Positions 46,938-58,184 are shown, numbered from the stretch's first letter. The stretch: DNA of 64,000 bases from Nicotiana tabacum (GCF_000715075.1 NC_134085.1:155896178-155960177), one strand, 5' to 3'. Numbers and translations are program-made. Notes: generated by a model not told the origin, from the sequence alone.

Positions 46938-48322
46938 CACGACTCCCTCCGAACTGGAAGAGGAGTAGCTTCCCAATTGTTGATGTTAGCACGTGGTCCG
47001 ATGTACTGTATGTCTGCTCTGCTTGACCCTTCCCCGGCCTCAACCATGTTTACTTCAGCAAATACTTTCTCAAACACCTTATCCAAATTCCCCTCCGCCT
47101 CAATTAACGAACCTGACATCTTTGCCAATGACTGTTTCTTAATACTCGGCCTGACGAAGGACATGGACAATCGAGGAATTGGTTTAGGGAGCACCCAAGC
47201 TTTCTTCTTCAATTTACGGGCCTTTCTGACATCTGCCTCTGTTGGTTTGAACCCTAACCTGAAGGTGTCCAGATTCTTGGGCAAAGACACAGGTTGAGTA
47301 ATGACCTGCAGTTCAACCCCCAAACCTTTCCCGGGCACGAACCCGTTATTCAGCATTTCTGACACTACCATGACGGTTGCAGCTGACACCCTGGGACATG
47401 GCGTGCTTTTACCCTCAGGCACCCTGCTCACTGGAACCGTGTCGAGGATCTGATACACCCATGGCCCCTTATCATCTTCGGTCTCTATAAAGGGTACAAT
47501 GGCATCATTCATGGCGCATGAGGGATCTTACTCATGTAATACAATTTCTTGTTTGTCCCACTCAAATTTGACCACTTGGTGCAGCGTGGAAGGCACGGCT
47601 TTGGCCGCATAAATCCATGGTCGACCCAGCAACAGATTATAGGATACTGCAGCATCCAACACCTAAAATTCCATCGTGAACTCGACTGGGCCAATAGTCA
47701 ATTCGAGTACAATATCCCCTACCGTGTTTGTTCCTCCTCCGTCGAACCCTCGAACACAAATGCTATTTTTACGGATTCTATCCTCATCAATCTTTAACTG
47801 GTTCAATGTGGATAACGTGCAGATATTAGCGCTCAACCCTTTATCGATTAGTGCCCGAGTAACCATTGAACCTTCACATTTGACCATCAAATACAGAGCC
47901 TTGTTGTGTTCTGTGCCTTCCATAGGCAATTCATCATCAGAAAATGCTACCCTGTTCACTTCAAAGATCTTGTTGGCAATTGTCTCTAGATGCTTCACTG
48001 AAATTTTGTCAGGCACATGAGCCTCATTCAATATCTTCATTAAAGCTCGGTAGTGCTCATCAGAGTGAATTAATAATGACAACAACGAGATCTGGGCCGG
48101 TGTTTTTCTCAGTTGTTCAACAATGGAATAATCTTGTACTTTCATCCTTTTCAGAAACTCTTCCGCCTCTTCTTCCGTTACAGCTTTTTTAACTGGCACT
48201 GGATTGTCTTTTGCGCCCTTAGCCTTTCTTAACTCCTCGGGAGCGAAACAACGTCCCGACCAGGTTAGTCCTTGTGCTTCACAACTTTCTTCCTTAATTT
48301 TCTTTCTTTTGTATGTCACCAC
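46938..48322 (-). pseudogene. Protease and G-patch region of Ogre D
   Basis: From 48322 a 219-residue frame holds the aspartic protease: the active-site motif is ALIDKGLSANI, keeping Asp and Gly but with Lys-x-Leu where D-[NTS]-G-S is usual, so activity is doubtful. The flap and C-terminal ICVRGFDGGGTNTVGDIVL and [11 protein letters not shown] segments follow, the last after a TAG at 47663. After another stop at 47509 comes a 192-residue frame with a G-patch-like segment (MLNNGFVPGKGLGVELQ) and a basic KARKLKKK stretch, leading to the splice donor. G-patch domains after protease are known in betaretroviruses and in some plant elements. Confidence 0.82.
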
Positions 48323-48337
48323 TACCTTGTCATATTT

Positions 48338-50461
48338 TCACGGTACGGCTTTGCTATCAACCATGGGTAACTGGACTACCGGTTTTATGACAACCGGTTC
48401 TACATAAGCTCCCTTCACAACCACCACGGGTGCTGATACTGACCCTGGTACCACTATCTTGACTGGCTCCTGCTTTTTCTCGGCCACCAACGGTCCCTTC
48501 CCCATTACTAACACTGGCTTGTCTTTTACTGCCTTTAACTGAACCACTGGCCTTGCACTCACTGTCTTTTCTTTGGTTTCCGTAGAACGAATCACCATAA
48601 CCACCTGCGAAGGTTTCTTAGGCTCTGCCCCCTTATGTATCAGTTCGATCATGTTGACCTCATAATGCGCTGGTAACGGATTTTGATTGATATTTGGGGC
48701 CTCTGGAGCCTGTACCTCAATACGGCGATTATCAATGAGCTCTTGTATTGCGTTTTTCAATTTCCAGCATTTTTCAGTATCGTGCCCCGGCATCCCTGAG
48801 CAATACTCGCAACTAACGGAGTGGTCCAGGTTTCTGGGAAGAGGATTTGGTGCTTTGGATTAAACTGGGGTCAGCATCCCTAACTGTTTCAATCTGTGGA
48901 AGAGAGAAGTGTAAGATTCTCCCAGCGGAGTAAATGTTTTTCTGTTTGGGGCCTTCTCACTTCTAAAAGCTTGGTTTGGGTGAAAGTTGGTTCCTGGTCT
49001 GTTAGCCCTGGGAGGTGGATAGGTGTTTTGTGGGGGTGGATGTGTGTTTTGGGGGTTCGGTGCACGCCATTGCGAGTGCACTGGGGGCTGAGTGTAGGTC
49101 TGGGCGTGGTGAATAGAAAAGTGTGGTTCTGGTGGTGGATAATAGTGTTGCGGTGGGCCATATGGGGTATATTGATAGTTTGGGTGGTGGGGTCTGGGTT
49201 AGTTGTAGTAAAGTGGAGGGTTATTGTGCCTGGACCAAACATTAGCTTCAACTGCAGCGACTTCTTCTTTCTTCTTCTTCCCCAGCACACCACCAGTGCC
49301 GCTTTGGATGGCCTGGGTGGTTGCTTTCAACGCCGAGTAGCTCAAAATTTTGTTAGATTTCAACCCTTCTTCAATCATGGCTCCCATCTTTACCACTTCA
49401 TTAAACTACTTTCCGACAGATGTCACTAGATGACCAAAATAGGTAGGTTCCAATGTTTGCAAGAAATAATCTACCATCTCACTCTCCCTCATGGGAGGGT
49501 CAACCCTTGCAGCTTGTTCCCTCCAACGGAAACCAAATTCTCTAAAACTTTCCCCAGGCTTCTTTTCTAGTTTCAACAATGACAGACGATCAGGGACTAT
49601 CTCGAGGTTATATTGAAAATGGCCAATGAATGCCTGGGCCAAATCATCCCATGTATACCATCGGTCGGGATCTTGCATCGTGTACCATTCTAGTGCTGAC
49701 CCGCTCAGGCTTTGACCGAAATATGCTATCAACAACTCATCCTTTCCCCAGGCACCTCTCATTTTTCTACAGAAACCACGCAGATGGGCTACTGGGTCAC
49801 CGTGCCCCTCATACAAGTCAAACTTCGGCATTTTAAACCCCGCAGGCAACTGTACATCAGGAAAATGGCACAAATCTTTGTATGCGACACTAACTTGGTT
49901 TCCTAAACCATGCATGTTCCTGAAGGATTGCTCCAGGCTTTTGACTTTACGAATCACCTCCTCTTGTTCTGCATTCTTAACTGGTTTCTCAACTTCTCCC
50001 GGGATTTCAAAATGGGGAGAGTAGGTATACGGCTCAGGCGTTTTGAAGGTGGGTTCGGGAGGGTAATATTGGGTGTCGTGAGCTTGGAATAGCGGCTCAC
50101 TGGATGATCTATGTAATGGAGCTGGGGGAGGTGCCACAAAGACGGGAACCATGGGTGGTGGAGGGTTCTGTTTGGAGGGTGGAGCTGGGGGAGCGTATGA
50201 CGTGGTACCATAACCCTGGGCCTGATAAGGGAAAGCTGAAGATGCGTGGGGAGGGGTAGGCTCCTGAGCTTGAGCCATGGGTGGGATGTAAGATGGGTTG
50301 GCAGGATATAGTGGGGCTGGGTGTCCCTACGACCATGCCCAATGCATTTCAGCCATTTGTGCTTTTAATTTCCTCATCTCTTCTTTCATAGCACCCACAT
50401 CTGTTACTTCAACCTCATTCGAAGGGTCTACGATGCTGATTTCCAAATCCTACCCTGTCAT
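48338..50461 (-). pseudogene. Gag of Ogre D
   Basis: The most upstream in-frame ATG is at 50461, followed by TAG about three codons later and a second TAG near 50329; the first long open frame begins at the Met at 50278. It has a Pro-rich N-terminus (TPPHASSAFPYQ), a coiled segment (KSLEQSFRNMHGL) and the capsid-like core (FKMPKFDLYEGHGDP, LIAYFGQSLSGSALEWY, FREFGFRWREQA). TAG at 49406 replaces Ser. The C-terminal half has further stops near 49199 and 48860 and a zinc knuckle C-x2-C-x5-H-x4-C (CEYCSGMPGHDTEKC, about 48770-48815), then a Val/Pro-rich linker to 48338. Confidence 0.88.
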
Positions 50462-50689
50462 TTTTACTTGATCTTTCGACCGGGTGTTGTATGGATGAGT
50501 TGCCAGAATTGCCAATCAACTAACCACCTGCCTGAAATCACACATTTAGACAACCACTTTGTTAGCGATTAGGTCTTAACAGATTTAACAACCACACGTT
50601 GGCATGAATGCACTTATACAGTTAATCCTTTCTATCATGCGTTTGCACGATTGCATGCGCCATCCCGGTCATTTCATTTCTTGTTTCGT

Positions 50690-50890
50690 TTTTCTTCTCT
50701 TCGCCTTATCCCTCTTTTGTGCTTTTTCTTTTCTCTTTCTTGTTTTTCCGCTCTTTTCTTTCTTCCCCTTTTTTTGTTTTTCCGCTCTTTTTCTTTCCTC
50801 CTCTTTTTGTTTTTCCACTCTTTCTTTCTTTCTCTCTTTTTCGGTTTTCCTTCTATTTTCACTTTCATTCTTTTTGTTTTCCTTTTGGTT
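50690..50890 (-). repeat. Polypyrimidine (+) / polypurine (-) tract between ORF1 and gag of D
   Basis: About 200 bp of CTTTTT and TTTCTTC on the + strand, directly beside the two-stem motif at 50915. It is comparable to the tract after integrase, with no coding value. Confidence 0.88.
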
Positions 50891-50914
50891 ATGGTCGAAT
50901 CCTATGGAGATTGT

Positions 50915-50953
50915 CTACGTATCGTGACCCCGCACGAATCAGACCAAGCGTAG
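50915..50953 (-). promoter_or_regulatory. Two-stem inverted-repeat motif, D between ORF1 and gag
   Basis: Outer arms CTACGT (50915-50920) and GCGTAG (50948-50953), five sure pairs; inner arms CGTG and CACG; GAATCAGACCAA between. E has the counterpart at 63452-63490. Confidence 0.65.
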
Positions 50954-51170
50954 TTCGTGAAGATAAATGTAAAAACAAGGGTGGAAATAAAATGCTCAAC
51001 TTTCATTAATAAACAGACTCTTACAAACTGACATCTTTGTTTTGGAAAGAAACTAACAAACGCAAGCTGACAATGAACCACAAACTCTAAACCTGCAAAC
51101 ATACTCAAATCAGAAAGGTAACGGACGTACAAAAGACTGACTCGAAATGGTAGACACTTATAGACACGGA

Positions 51171-53228
51171 CTATGCATATTCTAGTGCTTCAAACTTAGG
51201 TATCCACGGGGCGTCGTTCGGCCTCGCCGCGGGTCTAGGATCCAAATCCCTTTCAAGCTGCTCTAACTCATTCATGGTTCACTTCACATAGATCATCACT
51301 GCTGAGATAAAAGTAGTACGGGTCATGTCTTCACAAACCCGGCACCTCCTGACAATAGCAAGAGCAATGGCTCTAATCTTGTCTTGTGTTTGCTTTTTTT
51401 CTATGAGCAAGCGTCTTATCTGATCGCTGCACATTTTTAAAGCTCAGGAGTCTTGCAAGTGCTGGTTTTGCAGCTGTTGCACTTCTGCCTCCATTTGGGC
51501 CAACAAGTTGTAACAATGCCAGCTTTCAGTTTCAAAGTCTCTAGCCTGCCTAACTGTTTTACCCTCAAGGGCAACCACTTTTCTCTTTAAATTGGCAATA
51601 ATTTTCTCATGGTCCCTTTTCAACCGATTCAAGTATTGGCGACGCTCTTCGGTTTTTGTTGCCCACTGTGCTTTAAGTTCTGCCATGACGCTTTCAGCTT
51701 TTCCTAACTCATCCCGCCATTCTCTGACTTCGCTTTCCAATCTTTTTACCAATTGTTCATCGGATCGGCTCCTCGGTTGCTTATTGATGGTTATCTTCAA
51801 CTGTCGGATCTGGGCCCTAAGTGCTTCATTTTCTTTGGCTAGTCTATTCTTTTCACCTTGATCCGCGGCAACCTGTACACTGTTCTCGAATTTCAGACTC
51901 TCGACTTGTTGCTTTAATTTACCAATCTCAACTCGATAGCTTTCTTCCTTTGCTAACCAATCCCACTGCTCATGGGACGACTTGGAGAAATCTTTGAGAT
52001 GAGGTCTTTTAGCCGGTCTCCCATATGCCACGTCACCTCTGAACCATTCGTGATACCCTGGAGCAATTTCCCCTTTGACCCTATCAGACACACAAGTGTT
52101 TGCCATCAGATATTGACACTCACTCCAAATTTGACGAACCTCTTCCTCGGGGAATCGACCGTCAGGACTAATTTCGACCACTTGGGTACTCAAATCTTCA
52201 TCTCTCGGTATTACTTGATATCTACCAAGTTGCCTCAGAACCCGATATGGTGCATAAGGTTGTATACTTTTGAGTCCCGTTAACAAAAAATGCGGTCGGG
52301 CTGCTGGCATATATATGACTTCCTCGACAGACAACCATCCAAGCACCCACTGTATCTGGCTAGCCTTGAGGTTCCGAAATAATAATACCCAAGCCGTGAC
52401 TCCTTCAGGTAGACTAGCCCCTTTGATTCTCGTACAAAATTCCCCTATACAAGTTTTCTCAGCCGAACCATAACTCAATAACTGAGAGCGCGGGCACAAA
52501 GGCTCAATCATCCACATTTGTAACAATAAGTTACATCCCTCAAAAAATTCGCCCCCAGCTTTGCACGCAGTGAGAGCTCTGAAGATATCAGCCACAATCA
52601 TAGGTGCTAAAGTGCTTTTCCCCATGGTTTGCAAAGTACTGACGACGCCTGCTACTTTTAAATCAATATTACCATCTTTCCTTGGGAATATTACGAGACC
52701 CAAAAAAGCTACCATAAATGCCACTCGCCTATGTTCCTCCCATTTTTGTCGGCTATTTCTGCTGCAAAGCTTAAAGTCCGGATTATTGAACCCGCCCACA
52801 TGGCCATATCTATCATACACGAAGCGGAAACTACAGAAACCCTTTGTAAAATCTGGGTGATGAACTGTCCGGGGTATTTTCAAGGAATCCAGGAATCGGT
52901 GTATGGTAATGGCCCTAGGAGCAATCAGGTACTTGAATCTCAATGGAGCTTGGTCACTTCCAATGTACCCCGCTATTTCTTCCAATATTGGGGTGAGTTC
53001 AAAGTCTGAAAAATGAAACACATTATGTGTCGAATCCCAATGGGCGACCAATGCCCTGATGATATCCCCCCGAGGCTGAATGTCTAATAAATCCGGAAGG
53101 TCTTTCAAATATTTTCTCACTTCGTCTTTCCCTTCTTTGTCCAAATCATTCCACCACAATTGCAGCTCAAAAGGGATTTTGGTCATTATTGAAAAAGGCT
53201 CATTTACCATCGTGCTCATCCTGCACAT
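51171..53228 (-). pseudogene. ORF1 protein of Ogre D (unknown function)
   Basis: A 594-residue frame from the ATG at 53228, between PBS and gag, is the extra ORF that sets Ogre elements apart. The N-terminal 400 residues look globular (LQLWWNDLDKEGKDEV, LKIPRTVHHPDF, WEEHRRVAFMVAFLGLVIFPRKDG). From about residue 430 it is a long coiled coil rich in Glu, Lys and Gln. The frame meets TGA at 51444 but continues in phase through a second TGA (51279-51281) to a natural-looking end at 51171; the C-terminal segment DLDPRP..RPNDAP matches the end of E's ORF1, so both TGAs are disabling mutations. Its role is not known. Confidence 0.85.
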
Positions 53229-54530
53229 TTATTAAAGCGTTTAAGCAAAAAGAAAACTTTTATTTAACTCCAAAAAAAAACTATCTATATTATCGACTCA
53301 AAATTACCCTTATATTTTCAAATGAAGAACTCGATTCTCAATTCTAATTTTTTTTTAAGATAAAGGACCCGATATTGCGACACGGCCTTTCAATGCCTCG
53401 AGGGCGAAAATTTTAAGACTGTGAAAAAAAAAATCAAAATACGACCAGAGGTGGCTGTTTATGCAAAGTCAGCCTTCCGACGCCCCATTTGGGAACATTC
53501 GGCTATTTTTGACAAAAACAGCATCACCTGGTTTATTTATGACAAAAATTAAAATTTTGATATTTTTTGGTTATTTTTGCAAAGTGGAGGTTGGACCCGA
53601 TGAGGGTTGCCTACGTATCTCACACCCTGTGAGAATCAAACCATGCGTAGTTCGGGCAAATTAACCGAACTATTTTAAAACATGATTTCTATTTTTTCCT
53701 GGCAAGACAACCTATTTTCCTTTTCTGTTTTTTGAAAACAAGACCAAATGACGATTTTTCCATTTTCAACATACAATAACACAATCTATTTTTCCAAATT
53801 AAACTAAAAGACTTCTCTTTTTTTCTATATATTTTTTTAGTAAAACAAAATAAAACACATTTTTTTTCAAAATTTCAGCAGAGTTTCGCCAGTAATTGGT
53901 CATTGACTTTCCTAAAATAATCAATTAACTCCCTAACTGATATTTTATTTTTCACTCTTTTCTCTTCTTTTTTTTAATTTTCCAACATTCCCGAGATTCA
54001 AAAACCGGTCAACACGCAAGTTCGAAGCAAATATATGTACAGAGCGAGTAGGATGCATTAGAATGGTCTTTTTATTTCAGGTTGCTAGCCCTAGACGGAC
54101 CCAACCCCTGTGTTGAGTCCCCTAAGTCAAATGCAACGTGATGCAAATAAGCGTTCCTACTAGGGATCCGGCATGAAGTCACGTTATTCTATATTCAAAA
54201 CCTGAGTCAGTGTACTAGACTGTGTACCCGAGCGGACAACTCGAGTCGAGGAGGGGGCAACTTACCGGGAACCAAAAGGCCATCCGGCTTCGTAACTTAT
54301 CCGACCTCTTTCTTATTTCAGGGTATGACACCAACAGAATAAGGAGTCTCAACCAGTGAGCACATCCCCGGAGGTGAAGAGAGAAGGGTGTCGACACAAT
54401 TTATATACAGTTCAGATAATATCAAAGCGGTAACATTTAGCACATTCAGCACAAAACATGTAGGAAAATCAGATACAATTAAATAAAACAATTTATCTAA
54501 GCTCGAATTCTGAACCCTGAACCAGAGATT
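53229..54530 (-). other. Leader of Ogre D between PBS and ORF1
   Basis: A 1.3 kb non-coding leader. It holds one two-stem motif (53611-53650) and T-rich (+) stretches at about 53690-53990. I see no gene; a splice or packaging role is possible but unproven. Confidence 0.55.
53611..53650 (-). promoter_or_regulatory. Two-stem inverted-repeat motif, D before ORF1
   Basis: Outer arms CTACGT (53611-53616) and GCGTAG (53645-53650), five sure pairs; inner arms CTCAC and GTGAG, the longest inner stem; GAATCAAACCAT between. It lies about 380 bp upstream of the ORF1 start. Confidence 0.65.
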
Positions 54531-54558
54531 CTGGGTTCGTTTCCCAGCAGAGTCGCCA
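54531..54558 (-). other. Primer-binding site of Ogre D
   Basis: On the minus strand, four bases after the LTR end, TGGCGACTCTGCTGGG continues into a further 12 bases complementary to a tRNA T-arm. On the + strand it reads as a tRNA 3' end: a T-arm stem CTGGG/CCCAG around TTCGTTT, then C, a 7-base acceptor strand and CCA. Ogre PBSs are reported to match tRNA-Arg; I could not confirm the isoacceptor. Confidence 0.85.
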
Positions 54559-54663
54559 GAGCTGTCACACCTCCTTTTCCACTGCCTACACCCCCGGAAG
54601 AGCGGCGTAAAGGAGTTTTTCCATTTAAAGGACAATCGAAACGGGATTTAATTATTAATTATT

Positions 54664-54674
54664 CAGAGTCGCCA
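54664..54674 (-). other. Copy of the PBS core inside D 5' LTR
   Basis: TGGCGACTCTG on the minus strand, about 110 bp upstream (in transcription) of the true PBS at 54558. Confidence 0.7.
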
Positions 54675-54932
54675 CTTGGGAGATTAATGGTGTCCCAAGT
54701 CACCGGTTGAATCCCGAACCGAGGAAATTTATGACTCTGTTAACAGTTCGCGAACCAGAAATCTGAGTAAGGAATTCTGTTAACCCGGGAGAAGGTGTTA
54801 GGCATTCCCGAGCTCCTTGGTTCTAGCAAGGTCTCTTAACTGTTGTATTTAATTTTATTTGATTTTGATACACGCTATCTTATGTGCCTGTTATTAATTT
54901 TGAACCGCTTTTATTATAATTATATTTTAGAA

Positions 54933-55460
54933 GAATTGCGACGTCGTGAAAATGCGTTTCGAACCGCGTCGCAATCAATGCACCCGTGGTTATCGACACA
55001 TTTCGACTTCATCGAGATGTGGATTTGGGTCGCATCAATGCGCACCCGAGTTTAAGAAAGTGATTTAATTAAATCGTGCCTAAAGATACTAACGTAGTGT
55101 TACTTTGGGGAAAAGCCATGAAGTTCGCTAAACGGCCATCCCAAATTCTAATTATTTCGATAAATATTTACTAAGGAGCCCACATTTATTTATTTTGTGC
55201 GGTAAAGCTCTTTTCTATCATTATTAAGAATTACGATGTCGCGAAAACGTGTTTCGAACCCCGTCGCAATCAATGCGCCCGTGATTGTCAACACATTTTG
55301 ACTTCATCGAGATTTGGATTTGAGTCGCATCAATGCGCACCCGAATTTAAGAAGGTCATTTTATTAATAACGCTCCAAAATGGTCTAACGAGTTGTTATC
55401 TTTAGGGAATGCCGCGACATTCACTAAACGGCACGTCCCGAAGTCTAAAAGTCCTAATTA
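54933..55460 (-). repeat. Two tandem ~295 bp units in D 5' LTR
   Basis: The counterpart of 37084-37620. Confidence 0.8.
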
Positions 55461-58179
55461 ATTTGCACGTTTTCAGCTTCAAGTTCATGGGATTATACTA
55501 ATAGCCTCAGCGCTTATGAGATTGAGGAAGGCTGCCCAAATTCCAAGCATGCAGCTAGCTGCTCTTCAAATATGAGATTCAGTATTATCTGATCCCCAAA
55601 TCATCTCAATTGACAAATTTTATGGCATAACAAAGGACCGAGGATAGATGTATGCAACATACATAGTATTTAAGCTCGGACAGGATAGTAACCAATATCA
55701 ACTCAAAACACAGGTTAGAAATGAACTCTTGTGTTGATGAATCAAGCTGGAGGTTTGCAATTCAACAGTCAAACCAGTGGATCAAATAGCTAAGAGAAAA
55801 GAATATGCAATCCTGCTACTACAAGAACAAAATGGATCCCGAGTTGCAGATAAACCAAAAGCCAAGATAGATACCGCTAACAATGCAGAATTGGCACTCA
55901 AAATGCACAAACTTGCTGCTCAATTAATGCAAACCAAAGCAGATTTTCAGCAGACCCGCAGTTCAAACAAATAACCAAAATACTGCACGTCATCAGCTTA
56001 ATCTACTACTGAAATTGCCTTCTTCGGCAGCTCGAAAGAGCAAGACTATTACAGCAGTAACAAGACAAGGAGAGCATTTAAACCTTCAGATTCGCCACTG
56101 CCTCACCAGGAAACTATTCCAAGTATATATCAGAGAAGCAACACAAAACAAACTATTTCAAACTCGAACCTGATGGAACTAAACCATGTCATATCAAGCA
56201 GAGCGTCGATTGATTTAATAGAATTAGATGCCAAGGCAATCTTAGTTCCAACAAATGATCTAGGTCAATCAGAGAGAAAGAGAAGTATCAAACCTCAACA
56301 AGAGAACTAACAAATTCGAACAGCTCTCACCACACACGGAAGATCAGTGATATTAAAGAAAAGTGAGACATGAATGAAGTTAGAGTTTTCTGATTAATCA
56401 AACCGAGGCGATTAGATGGACTGAAACAGAGCAGCAGTTTCAACTAAATCAACATAGCATTCAAGACATAAGCCACACAAGTTTCACTATCGATGCCACA
56501 GCTGGAAGGAAACGAAAATGCTGTCTAATCTAGACTTCAGCACTAGGCTACTACCAGTAATCTAAGAGAATGCCAACCAACAAGCAACCAAACAGCAATT
56601 TCATATTCTGCCAAAGAATCTCATGAGCAGATGTTTTGCAACGAAAGGAAAACAAACGATATTCACCACATATTCTTAGAGCATACGATCGATGTTCCAC
56701 AGATTCCAATTGATGTTGAAAGAAACACAAAAACAGATATGAAAGTCAATCGATCATACTAAATGGAAATCACAGGGAAGAAGGCAGGGGAGCTAAGATT
56801 TCATTATAGTAACCGGGAAGTATTCATGGACATACGCAGACTTCGTTTAACTCATTGCACAGGGCTATTCGACATCACTTAATTTCGAAAATGAAACTAG
56901 TACCTGAAATCAGCTCTTCAATTAACAAAGTTTGGCGATTACAGTGAATTACTCGAACCAAAACCAAATGAATCAATGACGACCAAGATACCTCGACTGG
57001 GATCCACGACGAACAACAACGATGATGAACTCAAAACAGCCTCCTCTCAATTGCATTACACATCAGAACCAAACCAATGAAGAACGAAATTCAGGGTTCG
57101 AAAAGAAAACCAACTCAAACTAAACCCTTTGATTTTTGTATATTTTGTTTAGAAATTCCAGAAAAACAAAGAAAAAGAAGTTACCATTTACTCTCTGAAA
57201 ATCTATCACTCCCCAAAAATCCTCTCCGAAAAACCACCCTTCAAAGAATCAGATTCAATCCTTTTATGAAACGAACCCCGGATGAATGTAGGGCTCGGAT
57301 TGAACGAAATCCATCCGATGCCTCACATTCATCCAACGTATCATCTCTAGGACCTTCTAATCGCGTCACTTCTCTCAAACTCGAGCGAGTGAACGAAAAG
57401 AGAATCTTTGGTGTGAAATCTGTTATCTGGGGTAGGAGGAGAGATAGATGAACACGCAGGCTAGGGATTTAGGCTCACTCGCTTGGAATTTGGATGGAAT
57501 TTGGGGTTGGGTTCGAGTGATTTGGAGAAGAAGAACAGGGCTGCGTTAGGTTTGGGACTTAGGGCTCATCCGCTGCTTCTTCGTGCTTTTGGGATGGGTC
57601 GGGTTACAGGGATGGGTTGGTAGGCAAGGAGGGGTGATTTGGGCTGGGGTTAGAATAGGTATTGATTTTGGGCTAGGATCCGTTTGGGCTGGGGGTTTTA
57701 ACAACGGAACTTGGCCCATATTTTTGGTCTTTTTAAGACCACCTATTTTACTCTTATTTTCTTTTCTCTTTTATTTCCTTTTTCTCATTTTAAAATTTTT
57801 TTTTTTATAATTTTTCTAATTTTTATAAAGATGTAAAACTAACATGAAATCCTAATTATTTCAAAACAAAGACTAATTAAATCCTAAAATTGTTTAAAAA
57901 CTATTTCATGACAAATTCACAATAAAAATCATTAAAATGCAAAAGTGAACTAATTTTGTGATTTTTCATGTTTTGTCTAAACAAATTAACCCTTAATTGA
58001 TACTAAAATATAAAACTAAAACCTAAACGCAAAAATGCATATTTTTGTATTTTATAAAAATTAACATGCGCAAATAAAAATGCAACCATTATCAAAAATG
58101 ACACCAAAATGCACAAAAAATCATTTTACTTGAATTTTTGGGAATAATTCATATATAGGGCAAAAATCACGTTCTCACA

Positions 58180-58184
58180 GGCTC
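58180..58184 (-). repeat. Right target-site duplication of Ogre D (ggctc)
   Basis: A perfect match to 36717-36721; both copies lie in E's integrase frame. Confidence 0.95.

Larger units (their letters stand above)
36722..58179 (-). mobile_element. Ogre-type retrotransposon 'D', complete, inserted in Ogre E
   Basis: This is a full-length 21,458 bp element flanked by a perfect 5 bp duplication. In transcription order: 5' LTR (58179-54563), PBS, leader, ORF1 (53228-51171), gag (from 50461), protease and G-patch, intron (46937-46762), RT, RNase H, second RNase H, integrase (end 43284), long 3' region with tandem repeats, PPT (40347-40334) and 3' LTR (40333-36722). The large size, separate ORF1 before gag and intron before RT are the hallmarks of Ogre. 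In two samples totalling about 480 bp the LTRs differ at about 13 positions by eye. The coding part has ten or more stops and at least two frameshifts. Confidence 0.96.
54563..58179 (-). repeat. 5' LTR of Ogre D
   Basis: The LTR is 3,617 bp and nearly identical to 36722-40333. On + it begins TGTCACACCTCC and ends GTTCTCACA. Confidence 0.95.

Noticed and set aside
44983..49429. Several + strand frames across Ogre D gag-pol
   Set aside because: They are antisense shadows of the minus-strand coding region.
54525..54558. A tRNA gene beside the Ogre LTR
   Set aside because: Only the T-arm and acceptor 3' strand with CCA are present. It is a primer-binding site; plant nuclear tRNA genes do not encode CCA.
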